From assembly GCA_934215995.1 (NCBI GenBank), contig CAKQBC010000176.1, positions 1-5,573 of the forward strand: a stretch of DNA of 5,573 nucleotides, in the 5' to 3' direction. The first letter of the stretch is position 1, and the number at the start of each line of letters is the position of its first letter. The stretch comes from an uncultured Bacillus sp. (GTDB taxonomy: Bacteria > Bacillota > Bacilli > Bacillales > DSM-1321). The notes beneath the pieces were generated by a model. It did no database searches and was not told the DNA's origin. It worked only from the letters and a program-made list of their open reading frames with translations. Position numbers and translations under genes: made by a program. Of this stretch, positions 1 through 5,171 are shown in pieces.

Positions 1-201
1 CAGATTCCCGATGTTTGTACAGAAAAGGTCAGCATGAATGGAAGTTCGTGCTGGCCTTTTTCTATGGGGAAGGAGCAGCAGTATTGGTATTATTCTGCAG
101 TGGCGAAGGCGTTGTTTGCCAATATCGGGGGCATGCAAGTGCCGGATTACTTCTCGGAATACGGGCGGCTCGTCCGAAAGCTTAAGGAAGTAATCCAATA
201 A
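1..201 (+). CDS. 3' end of an unrecognised protein-coding gene (partial)
   Basis: Frame 1 is open from the window edge to a TAA at 199-201 and encodes the last 66 residues of a protein whose start lies outside the window. The tail looks protein-like: an aromatic stretch (WYYSAVAKALF), a short Gly/Pro turn, then an amphipathic charged helix ending KLKEVIQ. It has no membrane segment and I recognise no family. No internal ATG (34 or 64) has a ribosome binding site, so it would have to be read through from upstream. Two cautions apply. Frame 3 is also open until 185, so openness alone is weak evidence. A near-perfect terminator-like hairpin (23-60) also lies inside the frame, which is unusual for coding DNA. 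If that hairpin is a real terminator, the upstream gene may instead end in frame 2 at the TGA at 35-37 and this frame would be chance. Confidence 0.45.
   Translation, partial: QIPDVCTEKVSMNGSSCWPFSMGKEQQYWYYSAVAKALFANIGGMQVPDYFSEYGRLVRKLKEVIQ
23..63 (+). terminator. Strong intrinsic-terminator-like hairpin inside an open frame
   Basis: Positions 23-38 pair with 45-60 across a 6-nt loop (39-44) for 16 consecutive base pairs, 14 Watson-Crick and 2 G-U. Four A's sit at the base of the left arm and a run of five T's (57-61) ends the right arm. This is the textbook form of a Firmicute rho-independent terminator, and the flanking A and T runs make it partly bidirectional. It lies within the frame called as a partial CDS, so either the transcript of an upstream gene ends here or the structure is an accident of coding sequence. 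The shape supports termination; the reading frame argues against it. Confidence 0.55.
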
Positions 202-343
202 TAATCGGATATCAGTTGAACTGGCCAGGTCCCCCATGCCTGCTCCGAATGTCATTTTACAACCCATTTTACGTTCTTGAATGTAAGGCGGGTGAAGAGG
301 ACATCATCAAAGCGAAAAGCAGGAATAGTGAGAATAGGAATGC

Positions 344-387
344 CCCCTAATAGACAAAGCGCAATCTGCCTGTTAGGGGATTTTTTT
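344..387 (+). terminator. Rho-independent terminator, + strand
   Basis: The left arm 344-356 and right arm 367-379 form a 13-position stem with one A-C mismatch and one G-U pair, closed by a 10-nt loop (357-366). An A at 380 and seven T's (381-387) follow. The CCCC/GGGG base directly before the T-run makes this a strong terminator for rightward transcription. It lies about 140 nt past the TAA at 201, so it would end transcripts of the partial gene at the left edge. Confidence 0.85.
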
Positions 388-399
388 ATTGGAGAGGGA

Positions 400-437
400 A
401 AACCACGTTCTATGCCGGAAGGATAGGAACGTGGTTT
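400..437 (-). terminator. Long hairpin, probable terminator of ykyB
   Basis: Positions 400-410 and 427-437 are perfect 11-bp inverted repeats. Inside them 411-413 can pair with 423-425 around a bulged G426, and CC (415-416) with GG (421-422) caps a GGAA tetraloop. Read leftward, the stem is followed by only TTTT and then CCC, so the T-run is short. It sits about 30 nt downstream of the ykyB stop and is the best candidate 3' end for that transcript. It could also serve as a 3' stabilising structure rather than a terminator. Confidence 0.55.
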
Positions 438-469
438 ATGTAGTATGGCTTATAGATTTAAAGGCAGGA

Positions 470-964
470 TCAGTGTCTGCCGAGAAAAGAAGAAGTAAAT
501 ATGTTTGAAGTGTTTTTTTGTTGGATTCTTTTTGTTTTTGGCCGGCTGTCTTGCGCAGCCTGGCATCCATGGGACACATTCTTGTTCGCCCCTATATAAT
601 TATATATGATTGCTTTTGCTCTCGATAGGGACATATACGTCTTAGGATTGCGTATTCCTGTTTGGCGGCTGCCGAGATGAGGCAGAGACCGGATGTCTTC
701 TTTAGACGGAGGTAAATGGAATATATATTCTCCGCATTGGACAATGACATCGGAATGCTGCTGTGCATTTCTTGGGTTATCGGAGTAGTGCAGCCCAAGT
801 TTCTTTGCTTTGCCTTCCTTAAGCAATTTCTGAATTGCCGACTGCTTGAGATCGTAAAGGATTTTAGGCTTCGGGGCTGCTTTGGCGTGCTTGTTCACCA
901 CAAAAATAGCCTGGGAAATTTCGTTTGCGGGGCTAGTGTGCTTTGCCTGCTTATTGGGCTCCAT
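470..964 (-). CDS. ykyB: YkyB-family protein
   Basis: The frame encodes 164 residues and resembles Bacillus YkyB, a small conserved protein of unknown function (about 154 residues in B. subtilis, from memory). The conserved core covers roughly residues 12-120. It includes AIFVVNKHAKAAP, a LHYSDNPRNAQQHSDV block, the GEYIFHLPPSKED segment, LPHLG, and RNPKTYMSLSRAKAII. There is no signal peptide or membrane helix, so it is probably cytoplasmic. The last 40 or so residues are basic, polar and probably disordered. I chose the ATG at 964 because AAAGGAG lies 8 nt upstream and the length fits the family. An in-frame ATG at 1045, with a weaker GGGAGAGG site, would add 27 residues that do not look conserved. 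It is transcribed leftward, probably alone, with the hairpin at 400-437 downstream. Confidence 0.88.
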   Translation of the reverse strand: MEPNKQAKHTSPANEISQAIFVVNKHAKAAPKPKILYDLKQSAIQKLLKEGKAKKLGLHYSDNPRNAQQHSDVIVQCGEYIFHLPPSKEDIRSLPHLGSRQTGIRNPKTYMSLSRAKAIIYNYIGANKNVSHGCQAAQDSRPKTKRIQQKNTSNIFTSSFLGRH

Positions 965-1053
965 ATCTGCAACTCCTTTCTGTTGGGTCAAATCTGTTTT
1001 TGCTGTGGTTTCACTCTGGCGCCGAACATTGTAGATATTTTTCATCGTGCCTC

Positions 1054-1068
1054 TCCCTGAATCAGGGA
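1054..1068. promoter_or_regulatory. 15-bp perfect dyad in the ykyB leader
   Basis: Two 7-bp arms, TCCCTGA and TCAGGGA, flank a single central base. The dyad sits between the promoter candidate at 1227-1235 and the ykyB start at 964, and it overlaps the weak ribosome binding site of the alternative ATG at 1045. A 1-nt spacer suits a protein-binding dyad better than an RNA hairpin. I recognise no regulator consensus, and it does not fit a LexA/DinR box. The functional role is a guess. Confidence 0.3.
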
Positions 1069-1226
1069 AATGCCTGAAGATGCCTTTGATTGCGTGCGAT
1101 GGGCGCAATACTTATGAATCTTCTTCATTTTTGGCCTGGAAGGACTATGAGGATACCCGGAGGTGCAATGCAATCCTTAAGGGCTGGAAAAATCACCGAG
1201 GTTTACCTGTTGAAATAGTCTGTTCT

Positions 1227-1235
1227 ATTATAACA
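1227..1235 (-). promoter_or_regulatory. Candidate extended -10 promoter for ykyB
   Basis: Read on the - strand this is TGTTATAAT, a perfect extended -10 element (TGnTATAAT). No good -35 hexamer lies 16-18 nt upstream, which extended -10 promoters can tolerate. Transcription would begin near 1220 and run leftward, giving ykyB a leader of about 255 nt that contains the dyad at 1054-1068. No other convincing promoter was found for this gene. Confidence 0.5.
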
Positions 1236-1328
1236 TTTTGATGCATTAAAGCACTATAAACCGAAATGAATCTTTTTGTTTTTTATTCCCGATAATGTTT
1301 GATTGAAACGTAAACCAGGCTGTGTTTC

Positions 1329-1411
1329 TCCTGATTTCAGGAAAACAATGGAGTTGCCAGGCTTAGGTATGCCGATGAACTGCAAGCAGTGCCTGAACCT
1401 GAAAGTTTTTT
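1329..1411 (+). other. Inverted-repeat cluster ending in a T-run; possible terminator or structured RNA
   Basis: TTTCAGG (1335-1341) can pair with CCTGAAA (1398-1404), followed at once by G and six T's (1406-1411). Nested inside, CAGGC (1358-1362) pairs with GCCTG (1391-1395), and ACTG (1379-1382) pairs with CAGT (1387-1390). The same CAGGA segment (1338-1342) can alternatively form a local hairpin with TCCTG (1329-1333). Mutually exclusive pairings before a T-run are typical of attenuators and riboswitches, and also of sRNA terminators. However, no + strand gene or clear promoter lies just upstream, and downstream lies only the oppositely oriented gene. It matches no riboswitch class that I know. 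The arms are short, so chance is possible. Confidence 0.3.
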
Positions 1412-1440
1412 GCCTATTGCCTTTACTGCAATAAAAGGGA

Positions 1441-1455
1441 AGGGGGAAACCCCCT
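1441..1455 (-). terminator. Weak terminator candidate after the proline-rich gene
   Basis: A 6-bp stem (1441-1446 with 1450-1455) of mostly G-C pairs closes a 3-nt loop. Read leftward it is followed by a pyrimidine tract containing TTTT (1433-1436). It lies about 30 nt beyond the stop of the leftward gene at 1485. The short stem and interrupted T-run make it a modest candidate. Confidence 0.35.
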
Positions 1456-1484
1456 CTCTGGATGTTTGCAGCCTTAAAAGGACA

Positions 1485-1871
1485 TTAACGGCCCCGTGAC
1501 TGCGCATTGGTCATTATATTGATGTTTTCTGTTAATCCGCCATATATTGGAGTGATGTTCTGTTGAGTAAAAACAGGCGGCGGGTAGGGGGCAGGGGCAG
1601 CGTAAGGAGGTGGCGGTAATGGGGGAGGATATGGGGGAGGGTATGGATATGGAGGGAAAGGCGGAGGACAGCATGGCCTGTTGAATAGAAGAGGGGCAAT
1701 AGCCAATCCGGCAACAAATGGAAGGATCCCAAACCCAAAGAAACGTTCATCTTCCATGCCGTATTGAGCGCCTTCGACCGGATAAAAGCCATTAACAGCT
1801 GTTTGGCCGTTCGTATGCATTACTGGGGTAAAGGTTTCGTATGAAGGGAAATAGCTCATTTGCACGTTCAT
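1485..1871 (-). CDS. Small proline/tyrosine-rich protein of unknown function
   Basis: The frame encodes 128 residues. Residues 1-43 are polar with several aromatics. Residues 44-63 form one hydrophobic, Gly-rich stretch (FFGFGILPFVAGLAIAPLLF) long enough to span or insert into a membrane. A Cys pair follows (67-68), then a Pro/Tyr-rich segment (66-99) built of PYPP, PPPL and APAP units, then a Thr/Asn-rich tail. I do not recognise a named family. The pattern resembles small cell-envelope or spore-associated proteins of Bacillus, but that is inference. There is no cleavable signal peptide. I chose the ATG at 1871 because GAGGTGA, an excellent match to the 16S rRNA 3' end, lies just before it, although at short spacing. 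A TTG at 1889 or GTG at 1865 are alternatives. No sigma-A promoter was evident upstream. It is divergent from the crcB genes. Confidence 0.75.
   Translation of the reverse strand: MNVQMSYFPSYETFTPVMHTNGQTAVNGFYPVEGAQYGMEDERFFGFGILPFVAGLAIAPLLFNRPCCPPPFPPYPYPPPYPPPLPPPPYAAPAPYPPPVFTQQNITPIYGGLTENINIMTNAQSRGR
1575..1676 (-). repeat. Low-complexity Pro/Tyr codon repeat with G-rich template strand
   Basis: This stretch encodes the Pro/Tyr-rich segment and consists of imperfect CCN/TAY codon repeats on the - strand. The + strand is therefore strongly purine-rich with many G-runs: 1582-1584, 1587-1591, 1594-1597, 1621-1625, 1633-1637, 1639-1641 and 1654-1656. These could form G-quadruplexes in the template strand of the gene. 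Repeat length could vary between strains by slippage. Confidence 0.7.
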
Positions 1872-2125
1872 TTCACCTCTCTTTCTCAATGATGTGGCCA
1901 GTGTTTGTTTTCAGTTAAGGGAATATGGCACATGTTTTTCGTTGCCTTTTTATTTTATGGAAAAGCAGCGTGAAAGAGCATGTACCGGATGAAAATATTA
2001 TAGTACTGAAGGATGTGGGCTTCACCCTATATTCGGCAAAGGGCATTTATATAAAAGTGAATTGTTTTTTTCACGAAAAGATAGGAAAATTAATTAGTCA
2101 TTAGGAATGAATGGAGAAATGAACT

Positions 2126-2491
2126 GTGAAAAATTTTGTATACGTAGCGCTTGGAGGAGGGGCCGGCGCCGTCATCAGGCATATCATTACAGGCTCCGGC
2201 CTGGTTTCTTTATCAGTCTCGCTGCTTTTGATCAATATTGCAGGGAGCTTTTTGATTGGCCTGCTCACAGGTGCGGCCAGTTCCAAACATATAAATGAAG
2301 CGCAATTGCTTTTTCTCTCTACGGGCTTCTGTGGAGGGTTGACGACATTTTCGGCATTTGCAGGTGAATCATACAATATAGGTGCACAGTCCGCCTTGCT
2401 TATGCTTCTTTATGTTGTTTCCACAGCCCTTTTGGGAATTATGGCGGCATATTCCGGACGCCGGTTGACCGCAAAAAGGGGGAGGGGTTGA
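2126..2491 (+). CDS. crcB1: Fluoride channel/exporter CrcB (Fluc), first subunit
   Basis: This 121-residue protein belongs to the CrcB/Fluc family of small membrane proteins that expel fluoride from the cytoplasm as dimers. Four hydrophobic helices are visible. Family motifs are present: GGGAGAVIRH (residues 10-19), the TM2 Asn in NIAGS (N37), and GFCGGLTTFSAF (67-78) with the TM3-break glycines, the paired threonines and both pore-lining Phe positions (F75, F78). The usual TTFSTF has Ala in place of the second Thr. The C-terminus is strongly basic (RRLTAKR), which by the positive-inside rule puts both ends in the cytoplasm. The start is a GTG with GGAGA 8 nt upstream. Its stop overlaps the start of the second crcB gene, so the two are co-transcribed and translationally coupled. 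I saw no clear promoter or fluoride riboswitch in the 254 nt before it. Confidence 0.93.
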   Translation: MKNFVYVALGGGAGAVIRHIITGSGLVSLSVSLLLINIAGSFLIGLLTGAASSKHINEAQLLFLSTGFCGGLTTFSAFAGESYNIGAQSALLMLLYVVSTALLGIMAAYSGRRLTAKRGRG

Positions 2492-2856
2492 AAGTGGACA
2501 TGCTCCTTATTTTTGCAGGCGGAATGATCGGCGCATTTCTTAGGTATGTTTGCAGCATTTTCTACGGGGGGTGGAAAGGGAAGCCGAATTTCCCGCTAAT
2601 TATGATTTTCGTAAATATTACAGGTTCTTTCCTGTATGGGGCAATCGGAAATATCCCTTTATCAGATGGACTATATGCCTTCCTTGCGACTGGCTGCCTT
2701 GGCTCCTTTACAACTTTCTCGACGTTTAGCCTTGAGGCAGTTCAATTGTATTCGGACCAAAGATACGTCCCCTTGGCTGTCTATGTGATTTCAACTCTGA
2801 TTGGCTGTGTGCTGTTTTACAATATCGGTTTGAAGGCTTCTATGATTCTTTTGTAA
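2488..2856 (+). CDS. crcB2: Fluoride channel/exporter CrcB (Fluc), second subunit
   Basis: This 122-residue CrcB/Fluc protein has four hydrophobic helices and the canonical motifs: GGMIGAFLRY (11-20), the TM2 Asn in NITGS (N43), and GCLGSFTTFSTF (69-80) with pore Phe positions F77 and F80. Positive charges fall in the first loop (KGK, 30-32) and third loop (R91) rather than at the C-terminus. This suggests an orientation opposite to that of the first subunit and fits an antiparallel heterodimer. The TTG start overlaps the upstream TGA by 4 nt (TTGA). A GTG at 2494, 8 nt after GGAGG, is nearly as good and would remove two residues. The G-rich site at 2478-2487 serves either start. No terminator follows before the next promoter. 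Confidence 0.93.
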   Translation: MKVDMLLIFAGGMIGAFLRYVCSIFYGGWKGKPNFPLIMIFVNITGSFLYGAIGNIPLSDGLYAFLATGCLGSFTTFSTFSLEAVQLYSDQRYVPLAVYVISTLIGCVLFYNIGLKASMILL

Positions 2857-2869
2857 TAGGAAAGATGCA

Positions 2870-2898
2870 TTGTAATTTTTTGTCGATAGAAATATAAT
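2870..2898 (+). promoter_or_regulatory. Sigma-A promoter for the c-di-GMP gene
   Basis: TTGTAA (2870-2875) and a perfect TATAAT (2893-2898) are separated by exactly 17 nt, close to the ideal vegetative promoter. Transcription would start near 2905, leaving an untranslated leader of about 65 nt before the GTG at 2971. It begins 14 nt after the crcB2 stop, so the downstream gene need not depend on the crcB transcript, although some readthrough is possible because no terminator intervenes. Confidence 0.8.
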
Positions 2899-2957
2899 AG
2901 AAATAAATGGTATTTTTGGATGCTGTAATCTCCTTCTTTTTGTCTAATGTTTCGGGC

Positions 2958-2963
2958 GAGGGG
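2958..2963 (+). promoter_or_regulatory. Ribosome binding site fixing the GTG start at 2971
   Basis: GAGGGG lies 7 nt before the GTG at 2971. The farther in-frame ATG at 2947 has only a pyrimidine-rich stretch before it and no recognisable site. This is why the shorter 713-residue product is preferred over the 721-residue one. Confidence 0.75.
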
Positions 2964-2970
2964 AAATGAA

Positions 2971-5112
2971 GTGATTCATGGACGTCCAGGCAATGATCAG
3001 GGTGGGATGAGTATAGTGGATAAGAATAATACATACGGATCAAGTTTCAATTTTGCACCGGCCATCGCTAAGGATAGGAATGTATTTAAAATCATTGTCG
3101 AAAGTCTTACGGAATCATGCATCATATTTGAGGCAGCAAGGGGAGGCAGGTTTCGCTACTCATATGCGAATCAGGCCGGGTATGTGATTGCCGGCATAAA
3201 ACCGGAAGCAATAGGCTGTTTATTGGAAGAAGCACATGGACCGGAAGAAGCAGCGGCCATTCGGCATATTTTATCGAATGCACTTGAGGGACGTAAACCG
3301 ACAGCTGCCGGTTTTGGAGACCTTCGTTTTCCAGCCGAGCTTGCTTCGGAAAATACGGCAATCATCCCGATCCGCAATGAAGAAGGGGAGCCGTTTTGCC
3401 TGGCAGCATTGATTACAGGTGAAAACACCCTTCATGCTTGGCTTCGCAAGGCCCGGGAGGAGAGCCAGATGCTGCGTTCCGTCATTGAACATAATAATGA
3501 CGGGATATTGGCCGTCAGCATAAAGGGAGAAATCCTCTCCGCCAATCAGGCAGCCGGGAAAATCATAGGATATCCCGAGAAGCAGATAAAAGGCAGGTCC
3601 GTGTATAACCTGCTGGGTGATTCTGATATCAGCCTTCTCCAAAAAGCCCTTATACGGGCCGTTAACGGATACTTTTCGGAATTGGAACAATACAGGCTAG
3701 TTCATAAAAACGGGAAACAATTCATTGTTTTCCTGAAAACGGTTCCTATGGTCGCAGACCTTGAAGTAAAGGGAATCTACGTAATCATCAGGGATATTAC
3801 GGAGGAAGCGAAAGCTGCTGACATGGTTGACTATGTGCTGCACCATGATCAGCTGACAGGCCTCAGAAACCGGAAGTCGTTAATGAAGGACCTGGATGCC
3901 GCCATTGCTTCAGCGAAGGAGAAGCATTATAAAATCGCGCTTCTGAACATTGACTTGGACCGTTTTAAACTGATTAACGACACGATCGGCCACATCCAGG
4001 GGGATTTGCTGCTTAAGCAAGTCGGCTCCCGGCTGAAGTCCGTCGAGGGAGAAAACTATAAAGTTTACCGTGTGGGCGGCGATGAATTCGTTGTGGTCTT
4101 GAGCCATACTTCACAAAAAGAAGTATTGAATTTTGCCGCACGCATATTTTCTTCCTTTAAGGATTCGGTGCTGATCGGACAGCATGACTGTTTCATCACA
4201 CCGAGCATCGGCATCTCCATGTTTCCCTTCGATGGGGAAGACAGCGGAACATTGATGAAAAAGGCTGATGGAGCCTTATCTCAAGTAAAACAAAGAGGAA
4301 AGGCGCATTACCAATTCTATAGTGCGGATTTCAATAAGAATAGCTCCAATCTTGTGATGATTGAGCTCCATCTGAGAAGGGCCATCGAACGAAATGAGCT
4401 ATTATTATACTTTCAGCCGCAATTCGATCTCCGTAGCGGCAAAATCACAAGCTTTGAGGCATTGCTGAGGTGGAACAGCCCCGTTCTTGGGTTTGTATCA
4501 CCTGCCGATTTTATACCAGTCGCAGAAGATACAGGACTCATCATCCCTATCGGGGAATGGGTTCTTGAAGAAGTCTGCAAAGTGATCGTTGAGTGGGAAA
4601 GGAAAGGCTACACCGCCTTGAAGGTGGCCGTGAATCTGTCTCCCAAACAGTTTTTGCAGCCGAATTTATGCTCGAAAATCGATCACTTGCTGAAGAAGTA
4701 CAGGGTACGGACAGAATGTTTAGGAATTGAAATAACGGAAGGCGCGATGCAGGATACCGGGGAAGCGCTGGAAATATTGAAATGCCTGAAGAAATTGGGC
4801 ATTTCCATTTCGATTGATGATTTCGGGACAGGCTACTCATCGCTAAGCTACATTAAGCAATTTCCTTTGGATACGCTCAAGATCGACCAATCCTTCATAA
4901 GGGATGTGCTTTCCGACAAAAAGGATGCCGCCATCACTTCTACGATTATCCACTTGGCGCATAGCCTGGGGCTTGAGGTAATCGCAGAAGGCGTGGAGAC
5001 AGAGGAACAGGCCGAGTTCCTGAAAAATGCTGATTGTGAAAAAGCGCAAGGGTTTTGGTACAGCAGAGCGATCCCGATAAAAGAAGTGGAAATGAAATAT
5101 TTTATTAGTTAA
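2971..5112 (+). CDS. PAS-PAS-GGDEF-EAL cyclic-di-GMP signalling protein
   Basis: This 713-residue protein has domains to make (GGDEF, diguanylate cyclase) and break (EAL, phosphodiesterase) the second messenger c-di-GMP. It has no membrane segments, so it is probably cytoplasmic. A divergent PAS-like domain spans about 37-149. A clearer PAS domain spans about 168-283 (EHNNDGILAVS to IIRDITEE). The GGDEF domain follows (about 291-445) with intact GGDEF at 369-373 and the NIDLDRFKLIND metal/substrate block. The EAL domain (about 470-705) keeps EALLRW (E496), N555, E587/E590 (EITE), D616/D617 (DDFGTGYSS), K637, E673 (AEGVET) and Q693, so it should be catalytic. The four residues at the inhibitory RxxD position are GENY, so product inhibition at the I-site is not expected. 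The PAS ligand is unknown. The gene has its own promoter and terminator. The start was chosen by ribosome binding site; an ATG at 3007 is a further alternative. Confidence 0.92.
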   Translation: MIHGRPGNDQGGMSIVDKNNTYGSSFNFAPAIAKDRNVFKIIVESLTESCIIFEAARGGRFRYSYANQAGYVIAGIKPEAIGCLLEEAHGPEEAAAIRHILSNALEGRKPTAAGFGDLRFPAELASENTAIIPIRNEEGEPFCLAALITGENTLHAWLRKAREESQMLRSVIEHNNDGILAVSIKGEILSANQAAGKIIGYPEKQIKGRSVYNLLGDSDISLLQKALIRAVNGYFSELEQYRLVHKNGKQFIVFLKTVPMVADLEVKGIYVIIRDITEEAKAADMVDYVLHHDQLTGLRNRKSLMKDLDAAIASAKEKHYKIALLNIDLDRFKLINDTIGHIQGDLLLKQVGSRLKSVEGENYKVYRVGGDEFVVVLSHTSQKEVLNFAARIFSSFKDSVLIGQHDCFITPSIGISMFPFDGEDSGTLMKKADGALSQVKQRGKAHYQFYSADFNKNSSNLVMIELHLRRAIERNELLLYFQPQFDLRSGKITSFEALLRWNSPVLGFVSPADFIPVAEDTGLIIPIGEWVLEEVCKVIVEWERKGYTALKVAVNLSPKQFLQPNLCSKIDHLLKKYRVRTECLGIEITEGAMQDTGEALEILKCLKKLGISISIDDFGTGYSSLSYIKQFPLDTLKIDQSFIRDVLSDKKDAAITSTIIHLAHSLGLEVIAEGVETEEQAEFLKNADCEKAQGFWYSRAIPIKEVEMKYFIS

Positions 5113-5114
5113 TG

Positions 5115-5143
5115 AAAAAACCGCCGATTAATGCGGTTTTTTT
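5115..5143. terminator. Bidirectional rho-independent terminator
   Basis: Positions 5115-5124 pair perfectly with 5133-5142 (six A-T, four G-C pairs) around an 8-nt loop. Seven T's (5137-5143) lie on the + strand, and six A's (5115-5120) give a T-run on the - strand. It starts 2 nt after the stop of the c-di-GMP gene and lies about 30 nt beyond the stop of the convergent metallophosphoesterase gene, so it can end both transcripts. Confidence 0.9.
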
Positions 5144-5171
5144 CATTTTATCTGTGCGGTAAACGAGACGG

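Noticed and set aside
249..350. Small + strand frame of 33 codons starting at an ATG and ending inside the terminator
   Set aside because: It has no ribosome binding site or promoter, and its 3' end is part of the left arm of the terminator stem.
716..1060. Open frame of 114 codons on the + strand
   Set aside because: It lies opposite ykyB, which has family similarity and a good ribosome binding site. The product has no plausible start signal and looks like an antisense shadow.
1047..1241. Open frame of 64 codons on the + strand in the ykyB leader
   Set aside because: No ribosome binding site precedes the ATG, no family resemblance was seen, and it overlaps the leader of ykyB in antisense.
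2009..2045. A GATG-containing stretch with GGG/CCC that might be a fluoride riboswitch
   Set aside because: The second conserved GAUG element and the pseudoknot-forming segments expected for that class are absent.
1919..2055. Possible promoters for crcB (TATTAT at 1996-2001, TATAAA at 2050-2055, a GGGAAT sigma-B-like -10 at 1919-1924)
   Set aside because: None has a matching -35 element at acceptable spacing; the sigma-B-like GTTT is only about 10 nt away rather than 12-14.
2057..2074. Short GTGAA/TTCAC inverted repeat before crcB1
   Set aside because: Only 5 bp with a T-rich loop. On the + strand no T-run follows, and on the - strand no gene lies upstream, so it is unlikely to be a terminator or attenuator.
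2947..2970. Upstream ATG extending the c-di-GMP protein by 8 residues
   Set aside because: It is preceded by a pyrimidine-rich stretch with no ribosome binding site, while the GTG at 2971 has GAGGGG at 7 nt.
3122..5049. Several - strand open frames of 65-139 codons
   Set aside because: All lie opposite the clearly conserved PAS-PAS-GGDEF-EAL gene and have no family features or start signals.
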